Below, in pieces: positions 10,868-20,392 of a stretch of DNA of 64,000 nucleotides. Origin of the DNA: Trichaptum fuscoviolaceum (Eukaryota > Basidiomycota > Agaricomycetes > Hymenochaetales > Trichaptaceae). Under the pieces are notes generated by a model, which worked only from the letters and a program-made list of their open reading frames with translations, was not told the origin of the DNA and did not search any database. The first letter of the stretch is position 1, and every line of letters starts with the position of its first letter. The DNA lies in assembly GCA_910574455.1 (NCBI GenBank), contig CAJSYZ010000004.1, positions 5,466,599 through 5,530,598 of the forward strand, in the 5' to 3' direction. The position numbers and the translations under genes are program-made.

Positions 10868-10899
10868 ACTAGGTACTGACAGGGTGGGAATCACAGGTG

Positions 10900-10927
10900 T
10901 TACGGAGACACCGAACCAGAAGATTGA
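10900..10927 (+). pseudogene. TIF34: Last codons of the eIF3i relic
   Basis: After the right copy of the 8-bp duplication, the frame continues Y-G-D-T-E-P-E-D and a TGA stop at 10925-10927, completing the KARPYG end at 7615. This matches the acidic C-terminus expected of eIF3i and confirms both the gene identity and the insertion point. Confidence 0.85.
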
Positions 10928-11955
10928 CCATTTGCATTTATACATTAGTATCTGTACTTGGGCTAGACTCCCCTCACCAAACATCAAGAAAGCCCATTAC
11001 TCAGCGCCTTTCCAGCGCTACAGTCACTACGGTTCTCCAATCACAACGGATTAGCTATGGTATTGGACCCATAGTACAGACCAGATTGTTCGAGTATTGT
11101 TCCACTTCTTCTACCATATCTCCGATTCCTAGTCATCATAGGTATATATTCCTCTCGTTGCGTGCTCTCACACCTTGCAACACCTCTAACTTATTAACAT
11201 TGCATCTTATTCACATCAATTTGTTGACAGAGTATGACCACCCAAGGATGTACAAGCCGGGCGATAGCGATGACGAAGCAAACGACTTTTCGCGGTCACC
11301 ATGGACGGATCATGTGACAGGAATGGGGCTAAGGAGCCTCTTCAGGAAGGGAGTTCTGCCGTCGGGGGAGTTGGTCATGGACTATGCAGACTTAAGGACG
11401 AAGGTCTTCAAATGGTTGTTCGAAAGGATTCCGAGCCTGGAGACGATCCACATTGTTGCCTCCGACTTGTCAGATAACGTTGTACGAGTGCTCAGTGTGT
11501 CTGAAGCTGCACAACCATCACACACCGGATATCTCGACTCTGACTTCTGCACCGTTGAGCAGCGACAGCTAGGACGAGAGAAAGTCCAGGAAAGATACTC
11601 ATTCCACGGCTGTCGCGTCGAAGCTTGCAAAATGCCAATGAGTTACGGGAGACACAGTGGTGCTGATGGTGTGCTCTCGAGTACGAGTAGCTGTAGAAGG
11701 ACGTGTTACAATGCTGAAGAGTGGCTGGTTATCACTGCTTCGGCGTACTATAAACATTGTACTCCGCACATTCCTTCAACATATTTTTTTACCTATTTCT
11801 CTCTCTCTTATGCTAAGTAAAAGAATCAAATGACATTGTATGACAGTATTACTCACCTCTGTAGTAGGTTCAGTGTCAAAATTAATGCATGTTTGTGTTG
11901 GGGACCGCTGTCTCTGCCAGACGACGCTACTACTAGTAGTAGTATGACGTGAGAA
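10928..11955 (+). other. Unassigned stretch downstream of the eIF3i relic
   Basis: One long plus-strand frame runs to 11820. The portion from about 11250 (MYKPGDSDDEANDF, SLFRKGVLPSGELVMDYAD, ERIPSLETIHIVASDLSDN) looks protein-like, while the remainder is serine/threonine-rich and unlike coding sequence. It may be another gene piece carried by the element. No domain is recognised. Confidence 0.35.
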
Positions 11956-11959
11956 AGAT

Positions 11960-12391
11960 GTTGGAATTAAGTTCTATTTGGGCTGGATTTACATACTGAA
12001 GTATGTCCGAATTAGATTCTAGACGGGGTTGGAAACACATATTAAAGAGGGTCAAATTTACAATCTAGATGGGTCACATTTATATACTACGGGAGGTCGG
12101 ATATGGATACTACAGATGTGTTGGATATATATACTTTATGGGCAGATAGGTTGGAAATTACCTCCAATACGGGTTGGAATTGTGTTACTTGAGGGGTCAG
12201 ATAATGATAAACCTGCGGTGTTGGAAATACATTCTTTACAGGGGTTGGATTTAGATACTTTATTCTGTCAGAATTAGATACTCCAATTGTTGGATATTGA
12301 TACTCCGATTGTCAGATATTTTATCTAACGGAGGTTGGATTTTACTTCTAATATGGGTCAGTTATACATTTCAAGTGTCCAGGTGTCAGAT
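11960..12391. repeat. Right subterminal motif array
   Basis: About nineteen copies of GTCAGAT/GTTGGAT-type motifs at similar spacing to the left array and in the opposite orientation, so both arrays point toward their own ends of the element. A solo LTR inserted at 12397 separates the array from the terminal repeat at 14819-14857, where two further GTCAGAT copies remain. Confidence 0.8.
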
Positions 12392-12396
12392 AATGG

Positions 12397-14804
12397 TGTT
12401 TCGACCTGGGGGGGAACCTGGGGGCCGGGGCGCGTTAGCGGCTTCCGGGGCAAGGCCTGGGAGAGCGCGTGGCAGCAGAGAAGGCGAAGGGGAACCGTTA
12501 AGGACGCTACAACGCCAACGGAGTCGCGCGGGGAGCGGGGCTACGGGGGCGAGACGCAAGGGGGCTCAAGGCGAGGACAGGACGGAGTCAGGGTCGAGGC
12601 TGGGAAGGCAGAGTCGAGGCGCGGGGAGACAGAGTCGAGACGCGGGGAAATGCAAAGCGGGATTCTGGCGGGAATCTGGATTTGTGCGGGAATCTGGATT
12701 CGTGCGGGAAGCGCAGAGCGGGAATCGTTCGGGACTTTGGCGGGAATCGCAGAGCGGGATCCGGGGCAAGACAGAGACAAGAGAGCCAGAGAGCAGGCGT
12801 GCTCAGGACAGGAGCAGAGAGCTCAGGATAACCGGGATCTCAAGGCAACACTTCTGTATCAGGAGGAGGTTCCCTAAGGAAGCACTCAACAAGTCAGCAT
12901 TGTAAAACTACACTAGAGACAAGACAGAAACACACCTAAGGAAGCACTCGACAAGAGGACAAAAGTGAGTGCTCCTTACGGTGGCGACAGGTATTTATCT
13001 ACTGGGCAGAATCTACAGGGAACGGGCATGCACAAACGCGCAACTAACTAGTTACACAATCTTGCGGGCGAAGGCCGCGCATACAGTGACGTGAATCCGG
13101 GATTCGGGATTCGGTGCGGGGAACATCTGGGCAAGATCTAAGGGAACGAGCGTGAAGCATGGTCAAGTGAAACAAAGAGAACTAAAGGAATGTAATTGTG
13201 CGCGAGGTATCAAGCTGGCGCACAGGCAGCGAGGTAACGAGCATGGGGGGCGGATGTAATGCATACATCGTTTCGGGATAAGTTGCAGGCAACTTCTGGC
13301 GTGGATCAGGGTCGCGGGAGATCGACAGGGACCAACTTCGAAGAAGCCGGTGCTTCGATGTCGTAATGAAGCCTAATTGCGAGGCGCGCGCGGGGCAGGG
13401 CGACTAAGGACGGGGTTTGAGTCCTTGCGGACAATGAGATCAATCCCGCACACGGGGTGGCGGGAATGTGGTCTACGGGCCGGGACAGGACGCTACTAAC
13501 GAGACTAGTTGGCTGGCACGTGCGTGGCCAGGCCAATCACCTGGGGCTATCTCAAGACGAGGTTAGCATCGAGGAGCGGGGGAGCTAAGGGGTTTCCCTT
13601 GGACGATGGGAAACCAGCGAGATTCGCGACTAGATCATGCAGGGAATCTGGTTCGGGTTTCGACCGGGAATCGAGTTCGGGTTTCGACCGGGAATCGAGA
13701 CAGGGTTCGATCGGGAATCATAGCGGGATTCTTTCGGGAATCAGAACGGGGACTTAGCTGGGGTTGCGATGGGAATCGCGACGGGATCGAAGGCGGGAAT
13801 CCTGCGGGGGGTTTGCGCAGGGATTCGAGACAGGACGCGAGGCGGGAAACGAGCGGGATTTCGACTGGGATCGTGCGGGGGAAAGGAGCGGGATTCCAAC
13901 CGGGAAGCGAGTGGGGTTTCTACCGGGAATGAGCGGGGGAGTCTGGCGAGACTCTAGTCGGGAAACGAGCGGGGGGAGTTTGGCGGGACTCCAACCGGGA
14001 CGAGTGGGGGAGTCTTGACGGGACTCCAACCGGGAACGAGCGTGGGTTGCGGGATTGTCAGAGAGGACGCTTGACAGCGTTCGCGGCGAGGCGGGATTCC
14101 TGGCGGGGCAGGCTGTGGACGAACAAGGGCAGGTCGAGAGGCACAGGATGTCGAAGGGGTTAGCTAGGGCACCGTGGCAGGACGAGCGCAGGGCAGGGTT
14201 CGTGACCGGGCAGGATTGCGGGATAGCAATCCTTGACCTGCTGTTGTGTTGGCTTACTCAAGGCCAGACAGAGGTCGGCTTTGGACGCAGTGGATCAATC
14301 TCCTAACTGCACTTCATGACTGTGGACGCAAGGCCGGTATCTGGTATCCGGGCATAGTCGAGAACCTACGAGGTCTGGGATAGCTATGGCTATGGCTATG
14401 GCTTTGGCAGGCTATGGCTATGGCTGTGGCTATGGTGAGTGACTTCGGGACTATGGCGAGGTACGGGGTTCGCTGGGGCGGGGAACAGAGCATGACGGGA
14501 GCGGGGAGCGAGCGGGGGATCATCCTAGAGTCGGGGGAACGACGAGGCAGGCTAGGGATGGATCGAGACACGGGGACGAGGCGGGGGACTGACGAGGAGA
14601 CGTGGGCGAGGACAAGCAGGGGCAAGGAGGTCGTAGCGGGGCGGAACTCTAGCAGGAGAATGCATGGCGAAGCAGAGGTTCTTCCGGGATCAGAGAGCGG
14701 GGGATCCTTTCGGGATCTAGCCAAGGTCACGATTTCGGGTTTCAGTATACCGGGTTCTGTTCGGGATTGCCTTAGACATGTTGGGGTCCTGGGGGATCCC
14801 GACA
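12397..14804 (+). mobile_element. Solo LTR, long G-rich variant (2.4 kb)
   Basis: Begins TGTTTCGACC, ends GGGATCCCGACA, and is flanked by the 5-bp duplication aatgg (12392-12396 and 14805-14809), as expected for an LTR retrotransposon of the Gypsy/Copia type. No second LTR, primer site or polymerase gene is present. The plus strand is strongly G-biased and contains dozens of GGGAATC/CGGGATT-type repeats, especially 12600-12770 and 13630-14050. Two copies of 'cctaaggaagcactc' occur at about 12872-12886 and 12937-12951. All long frames here are artefacts of the repeat composition. A shorter relative lies inverted at 18823-19653. Confidence 0.85.
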
Positions 14805-14920
14805 AATGGGTGTCAGATGTCAGATATGTACATTGAGGTGCTGAAATCCTATTTTGGAAGCTTTTTCTTTCTTAATGCTCATCTTTACTGATACTTTACT
14901 GATACTGTTTTGACCTGCAG

Positions 14921-15370
14921 AGTACAAAGTGGAGCAATTTGAGGACGATCCTCTGGAGTATGTCCAAGTTGACCTTTCTTTTGCGGCATTTGGTCCATTG
15001 GCGGATTGGCTGTGGAGGGAACTACACGGCGACAAGTTGCAGCCGATGTCCTCTGTACACTCGTTGCCTCAGGTTTCGAGGCTGAGACAACCCGAAGTTG
15101 TCTTGATGTTGATTGGGAACGGACTGGAGGAGTACAACAGGAAGAAGGGAGAAGAGAGTTGGAAGAGGAAGGATGAGAGTGTGTGCCTGCTCACGGCGGT
15201 GACAATGGTTGGCGCAACTGCTCAGGTGAGTGATGCAGCTCTTTTGGCAGGAACAGATACTAATTTTGGAGATCTATAGCAAGGTGTTACAAGCACAAAT
15301 CCTCTTGTGGACGTTGTGTAGTTCTCGCGACATGTATACAAAAACCTACAGGCCGATGAAAACTCACATT
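14921..15370 (+). pseudogene. CSE1: CSE1 relic, continuation after the giant intron
   Basis: The frame resumes as EYKVEQFEDDPLEYVQVDLS and continues GNGLEEYNRKKGEESWKRKD and LLTAVTMVGATAQ, the segment following 'LPNVTLRE' in Cse1. After a short intron (about 15223-15279) it reads QGVTSTNPLVDVV, a stop, then HVYKNLQADE. An internal part between VDLS and the GLEEY segment is shortened or garbled compared with the family. The CSE1 similarity ends at about 15370, where sequence resembling AsnRS begins. There is no C-terminal half, so this copy covers only part of the karyopherin. Confidence 0.85.
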
Positions 15371-15374
15371 TGTT

Positions 15375-15522
15375 CACATGTTCTACCAGATCTGCAACAC
15401 TGTAGACAAGCTACTTGCCGAACGAGAAGCAGCCGCACTCATCAAGCAATTGAACCCTTCTTTCCAAGCTCCGTCACGGCCATTCATGCGACTAGCATAT
15501 GTGGATGCTATTAGGTTGCTTA
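15375..15522 (+). pseudogene. Asparaginyl-tRNA synthetase relic, left part
   Basis: Reads CNTVDKLLAEREAAALIKQL, NPSFQAPSRPFMRLAYVDAI and RLL before the foldback element. In fungal cytosolic AsnRS (class II) the segment 'LIKQLNP.F..P.RPFMRL.Y.DAI.WL' sits within the catalytic domain. The piece joins the CSE1 relic without a normal intergenic region, so the two genes are fused at a breakpoint. The frame continues at 18381 after the insertion. Confidence 0.82.
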
Positions 15523-15523
15523 G

Positions 15524-18380
15524 CAGTCCTGCCAGTTAGTTCATTGAATGAAATACAGTGTTTGCTGAATGTACTGGAGATACTCATTGAATGAGATTAC
15601 AGCCATTACTACATGATATAGAGCATCTGATTGAATGAAGTACAGCGTTGCTGTAAACCATCCTCTGCATTTACTCTCAGCAAATGCTGGTTGAAGCAGT
15701 GTAGGGTGAATCAGCCTTGCTGTACATTGATTCAGGGGATGCAAACCTAGGGAATACTAGGCATACAATACCAATTGGGATTATAGCACTGGATAATAGA
15801 ATAATGCATTGCATACCCACCGCTTTTTTAGGTTAATTATAGCATTCAGGTACTGTTGATTGATAGCATGCTGTAATAAATCAGAATTTCATAATTTCCA
15901 TCTATTTTGAGATATGAGGCACACCAGGGTTCAGGACCCTGAGGTCTGGCAGGTTCCAGGTCACTTGGTGCCGCTTTAGAGGAGGCCGTGGGAATAAACT
16001 CAAATTAACCTTTGCAGGTGCTACAGGTGTTCTAAAATAGCACGAAAATAACCAAAAAATCAGAAAATATTCCTGGACACTGCCGCTTCGCCCTAGCGTG
16101 GGAACTACGCTTCTGAGCGACCATATTAGGGTACCAGTGTGTTCTGGGCCCTCCTGGGCCCTTCCTAAAGCGGTAAAAATCATCATAAAATAGATAATTA
16201 TATTCATTTGCACCTGCATATATGCAGGCTTCTCCTGGGCTTACCAACAGCAGATAAAATATGCTAAAATCGGATTATATTAGTAGAAGTATATTGAACA
16301 TGATCTGGATAGCTAAATAAGGTAATACTAGCTGGGAACATGTATAGAACAGCAGAACATGTTCTATTTTTAATACATAACATATGGGGCCCATTGCATC
16401 ACAATGGGATACCTCCGGGATGCAAATTTTGATGGGATTCCAATGGGACGTACTAGAAGAGTTGAAACAGGCTTTGATGGCGCCAAAATATGCATTCTAC
16501 GTATTGTTACAAATTATTCTTTTATTTAAATGTTATCTTTGTTACAGCACTTCTACTGCACGTAAAGACATCTATAAATAGTCAAAATGGTACAGAACAG
16601 CGAGGAGAACAATAATATGAGCTTGGAATAGCTACGCGGGAACTATATATAGCTCTAACACACTAATGGTTTTCGGAGTGCATGCAATTATTGTTAGTTG
16701 TTCATATGCATGTATATACACTATCTCTATGTTGTAATAGCTTTAATTAGCTCTCTATATATGCCTCTAATGCTGTACGAGATTTCGCGGCAATCGGAGC
16801 TCATTTCAAATTGATATAAGGCATACAAGGTTCGGAAAGAATGGTTAATTTTAAATTATTGGGGGAGTTATAGGTCAGGCACAGAGTGCCAAACATTCAC
16901 TATAAGTATCCTAAACATAATCCAATTGCATGTTTGGGATGCCAGATGGAAACTGTAAGTTATATGTGTTTCTGACATAACATGTATATTCTGATATCAC
17001 ACATAGCATATTACCCTACAATGTTGGATATGACTTCCCCATTCCACCTGCATCCCAAACATGCAATTGGATTATGTTTAGGATACTTATAGTGAATGTT
17101 TGGCACTCTGTGCCTGACCTATAACTCCCCCAATAATTTAAAATTAACCATTCTTTCCGAACCTTGTATGCCTTATATCAATTTGAAATGAGCTCCGATT
17201 GCCGCGAAATCTCGTACAGCATTAGAGGCATATATAGAGAGCTAATTAAAGCTATTACAACATAGAGATAGTGTATATACATGCATATGAACAACTAACA
17301 ATAATTGCATGCACTCCGAAAACCATTAGTGTGTTAGAGCTATATATAGTTCCCGCGTAGCTATTCCAAGCTCATATTATTGTTCTCCTCGCTGTTCTGT
17401 ACCATTTTGACTATTTATAGATGTCTTTACGTGCAGTAGAAGTGCTGTAACAAAGATAACATTTAAATAAAAGAATAATTTGTAACAATACGTAGAATGC
17501 ATATTTTGGCGCCATCAAAGCCTGTTTCAGCTCTTCTAGTACGTCCCATTGGAATCCCATCAAAATTTGCATCCCGGAGGTATCCCATTGTGATGCAATG
17601 GGCCCCATATGTTATGTATTAAAAATAGAACATGTTCTGCTGTTCTATACATGTTCCCAGCTAGTATTACCTTATTTAGCTATCCAGATCATGTTCAATA
17701 TACTTCTACTAATATAATCCGATTTTAGCATATTTTATCTGCTGTTGGTAAGCCCAGGAGAAGCCTGCATATATGCAGGTGCAAATGAATATAATTATCT
17801 ATTTTATGATGATTTTTACCGCTTTAGGAAGGGCCCAGGAGGGCCCAAACACACTGGTACCCTAATATGGTCGCTCAGAAGCGTAGTTCCCACGCTAGGG
17901 CGAAGCGGCAGTGTCCAGGAATATTTTCTGATTTTTTGGTTATTTTCGTGCTATTTTAGAACACCTGTAGCACCTGCAAAGGTTAATTTGAGTTTATTCC
18001 CACGGCCTCCTCTAAAGCGGCACCAAGTGACCTGGAACCTGCCAGACCTCAGGGTCCTGAAACCTGGTGTGCCTCATATCTCAAAATAGATGGAAATTAT
18101 GAAATTCTGATTTATTACAGCATGCTATCAATCAACAGTACCTGAATGCTATAATTAACCTAAAAAAGCGGTGGGTATGCAATGCATTATTCTATTATCC
18201 AGTGCTATAATCCCAATTGGTATTGTATGCCTAGTATTCCCTAGGTTTGCATCCCCTGAATCAATGTACAGCAAGGCTGATTCACCCTACACTGCTTCAA
18301 CCAGCATTTGCTGAGAGTAAATGCAGAGGATGGTTTACAGCAACGCTGTACTTCATTCAATCAGCTACCTGGCAGCAGTG
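15524..18380. mobile_element. Foldback element with 1.3 kb inverted arms
   Basis: The left arm 15627-16942 and right arm 17050-18364 are nearly identical reverse complements separated by about 107 bp. Only occasional differences are visible, for example one base in the run of GGGCCC motifs near 16145/17850. Outside the arms, the ends CAGTCCTGCCAG (left) and CTGGCAGCAGTG (right) are imperfect inverted repeats. The left end has two extra copies of a TTGAATGA-containing subterminal motif (15541-15626). The 6-bp direct repeat tgctta flanks the element (15517-15522 and 18381-18386), and removing one copy restores the AsnRS frame. A 65-codon frame occurs once per arm on opposite strands and is an artefact of the duplication. 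No transposase is present. Confidence 0.85.
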
Positions 18381-18822
18381 TGCTTAACGACTATGGTATC
18401 CAGCATGAAGAAGATGATGCTGAGGGCAACGTCATCAAAGATGACAAAGGCAATCCCAAGATGGTCGATCACGTTGTTAGCGAAGATATTGTTGAAGCTG
18501 CTGAGCGGCGCTTCCCTGCGGAACTGAAGGCCTTCTACATGAAAAAGATGCCTAACTCCGGAGAACAAGGTGGAAAGGTGTTCACCGAGAGTTGTGATCT
18601 TCTCATGCCTGGGGTGGGAGAGATTGTTGGTGCGTCTTGATACTTTTAATGGTCGTCGCGAAAACATGAGAATTGACCTCTCTTGAAGGTGGATCCATGA
18701 GGATTGCGGACACTGAAGAGCTGCTGACAGGCTACAAGTGTGAAGGGATCGACCCAGAGCCATATTACTGGTACATGGACCAGTGAAAGTACGGTACATG
18801 CGAACATGGCGGGTAGGGGTTA
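18381..18822 (+). pseudogene. Asparaginyl-tRNA synthetase relic, right part
   Basis: Continues [11 protein letters not shown], then [35 protein letters not shown] and [13 protein letters not shown]. After a 59-bp intron (18630-18688) it reads GSMRIADTEELLTGYK and GIDPEPYYWYMDQ, a stop, KYGTCEHGG, a stop, G-L. This is the class II motif 3 region of AsnRS; family members have R and Y at the two stop positions. The retained intron shows a DNA-level copy. A stretch between ERR and FPAEL expected in the family is missing. A solo LTR interrupts the gene next, and only a few codons (L-E-V-E) remain after it, at 19654-19670. Confidence 0.9.
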
Positions 18823-19653
18823 TGTCGAGATCCCAGGCTCCTTTTCCTAATTTTCGCACTTTCCCGCCAAGGATCCCAACATGAGCAGGCAATCCCGCGG
18901 GGAGAATCCCGCCATTGGATTCCTGGCGCAAAACCTCTTTCCCGACTCGCACGATCCCCCGCAAGATCCCCCGCTCACGTGACCTATTGCGCACCACCGT
19001 CCCGACAACCATGCACGCATACACACACTCATTTACGACGACCCGCCATGGCACACGTACATTCACTTACCAACATACGCTCATTAATCCGCTAGTACCT
19101 CAAGGTGACGACCTGCAACCACCTGGCATACCGAGTCGGGCTAGTCATGGCCACGGGCCGGACGCTGACGTCCATGGACATGCCGTAGCCATCTGGAGAG
19201 ACGGGATGGACATGCCTAGCAGTGCGGTCATAGCATGTATCTTTTGTAGTAGATAGGTGCGCATTGCGCAAGGACAATTAGCGTAGATTAACTATACAGT
19301 CTTTACAAAGTAGATAAATAGCTGTAGGCATCGTAAGGAGCACCCCACTTTTGACCTCTTGTGGAGTGCTTCCTTAGGTGCGATCTCTCTCTTTTCTCCT
19401 GTGTAGTTAGTTGCGCAATACTTACTTGTGGAGTGCTTCCTTAGGGATCCGCTTACTTGACATTCAAGCAGTGAAGAGTCTTAGCTGGCCTTGAGAATCC
19501 CGAGACGCGCCTGGATAGAATCCCGCGCATTTCCCCCGCCTGAATTCCCACGCTTGTTCCCGGTCGCGAATCCAGTTCCCCGAAAGCTGGTTCCCGTCGC
19601 AAAATCCAGTTCCCCAAAACTGTTTCCCGCTACATTTCCCAACGGTCGTAACA
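18823..19653 (-). mobile_element. Solo LTR, short variant, inverted
   Basis: On the plus strand it starts TGTCGAGATCCC and ends CGTAACA. On the minus strand it starts TGTTACGACC and ends GGGATCTCGACA, matching the ends of the LTR at 12397-14804. It is flanked by the 5-bp duplication ggtta (18818-18822 and 19654-19658) and splits the AsnRS relic between conserved codons. Two copies of the 'cctaaggaagcactc' block are shared with the long LTR, as is a following region that probably contains the transcription start (tatttatctac at about 19307-19317). At 831 bp it lacks most of the GGGAATC expansion. Confidence 0.87.
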
Positions 19654-19659
19654 GGTTAG

Positions 19660-20390
19660 AGGTTGAGGTATGATTGATCCGAAACTTGTCATATTTCTTT
19701 GTCCAATAACACACAACCATTTCATCAGTGTTTCCTTGTTTGGTTGGCGGATAGGTATACTGTTTGGTAAGTAGTCACCCATAGTTTCATTTTCATTCAT
19801 TTTCTGAAGACTTTGGTTCAGGTAATGTTGCTTATACCCAAGGTATATTAAACATGACTATTTTAATTGTACTGGACTGAAATCAATTGACAGATGGCCA
19901 GGCTGTGCGACACCTTAGAATCTGTTGTAACCCATTTGAAGTTACAGCTTCGTTGTATTTGCTTGGTGTTCAACTTTTTCGGTGCCATCCTTGCTGCGAT
20001 TTGCAAGAACCCAAGCAATACCAACTTTGATCAATATATTTTTGAGAGTATCTCTGATTGATTAGGTGAGGAGTTTGCAACCAAGCTACATGCAGCAGCC
20101 TCTGATCGCCAACTAATACAAAGGTTTACAGTTGGCTCATCACATCAATCATTGGTGACATGTGAACAGGGTCTATTTCGCCCTTTCACAATTGTTCTGC
20201 AGCAGGACATCAATTGTGTGTGTCTTTCTTTCTGTAATATGAAATAACTATCAAAAATCATAATTATTGTTTCATTTATAATATATATATAATTTGATAC
20301 ATTCTCAATCTAATGAAATTAACCAGACCTGGGTAGTCGGCTCTGCTGTGCACCCACAGTGTTCGCAATTATTTTGGAAGTTTTGAAGTA
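19660..20390. other. Non-coding, with one degraded hairpin remnant
   Basis: No gene is supported. Near 20331-20351 the sequence gggtag-cggctctgctgtg resembles the left half of the palindromic block found at 1.7-4.3 kb, preceded by a similar T-rich leader near 20221, suggesting a distant degraded copy. Confidence 0.4.
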
Positions 20391-20392
20391 CT

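Larger units (their letters stand above)
7616..10899. mobile_element. hAT-like element with long inverted ends
   Basis: A 3,284-bp element bounded by cacctgtgattccc and its reverse complement and flanked by an exact 8-bp target duplication (ttacggag). The inverted ends extend about 380 bp (7616 to about 7990 and about 10515 to 10899). Both contain a 33-bp hairpin and a GC-rich block, so identical reading frames appear on opposite strands. No transposase is visible. The interior holds two GC-rich coding-like islands (about 8040-8530 and 9880-10440) separated by AT-rich DNA without genes. An 8-bp duplication fits hAT, although other superfamilies share it. It inserted between the last few codons of the eIF3i relic. 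Confidence 0.85.
5361..14857. mobile_element. Nested DNA transposon inside the CSE1 intron
   Basis: Terminal inverted repeats of 39 bp (5361-5399 against 14819-14857) match at 36 of 39 positions and share the core aggatttcagcacctcaatg. They are flanked by a putative 9-bp duplication. Inside each end lies a 430-490 bp array of short repeated motifs in mirror orientation. Removing the later insertions (hAT-like 7616-10899 and solo LTR 12397-14804) leaves about 3.8 kb of original element, which carries a decayed eIF3i gene and two unassigned coding-like stretches. I see no transposase, so it looks non-autonomous and gene-carrying (Pack-type). A 9-bp duplication suggests a Mutator-like element, while the dense subterminal repeats also recall hAT or other fungal TIR elements. 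The superfamily is unresolved. Confidence 0.82.
5346..14920 (+). other. Hypertrophied intron of the CSE1 relic
   Basis: The donor gtgcgc at 5346 and acceptor tgacctgcag ending at 14920 join TTACGAG to AGTACAAAG and give L-R-E-Y-K-V-E-Q, the expected CSE1 order. Without the inserted elements the intron would be about 70 bp, a normal size for this genome. Everything between 5361 and 14857 is insertion. This shows that the fragments at 4.45-5.35 kb and 14.9-15.4 kb are one gene copy. Confidence 0.85.

Noticed and set aside
12297..14836. Several long arginine/glycine/serine-rich frames in the G-rich region
   Set aside because: They are produced by the GGGAATC-type repeats of the solo LTR and appear in several frames at once.
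5361..14857. Assignment of the intron element to the KDZ (Kyakuja/Dileera/Zisupton) group with TET/JBP genes
   Set aside because: No transposase and no TET/JBP-like dioxygenase motif could be found, and the putative duplication length is 9 bp. Subterminal repeats alone are not enough.
16384..17608. Identical 65-codon frames on opposite strands (16384-16581 plus and 17411-17608 minus)
   Set aside because: They are the same sequence in the two arms of the foldback element. There is no domain, and duplication by the inverted repeat explains the match.
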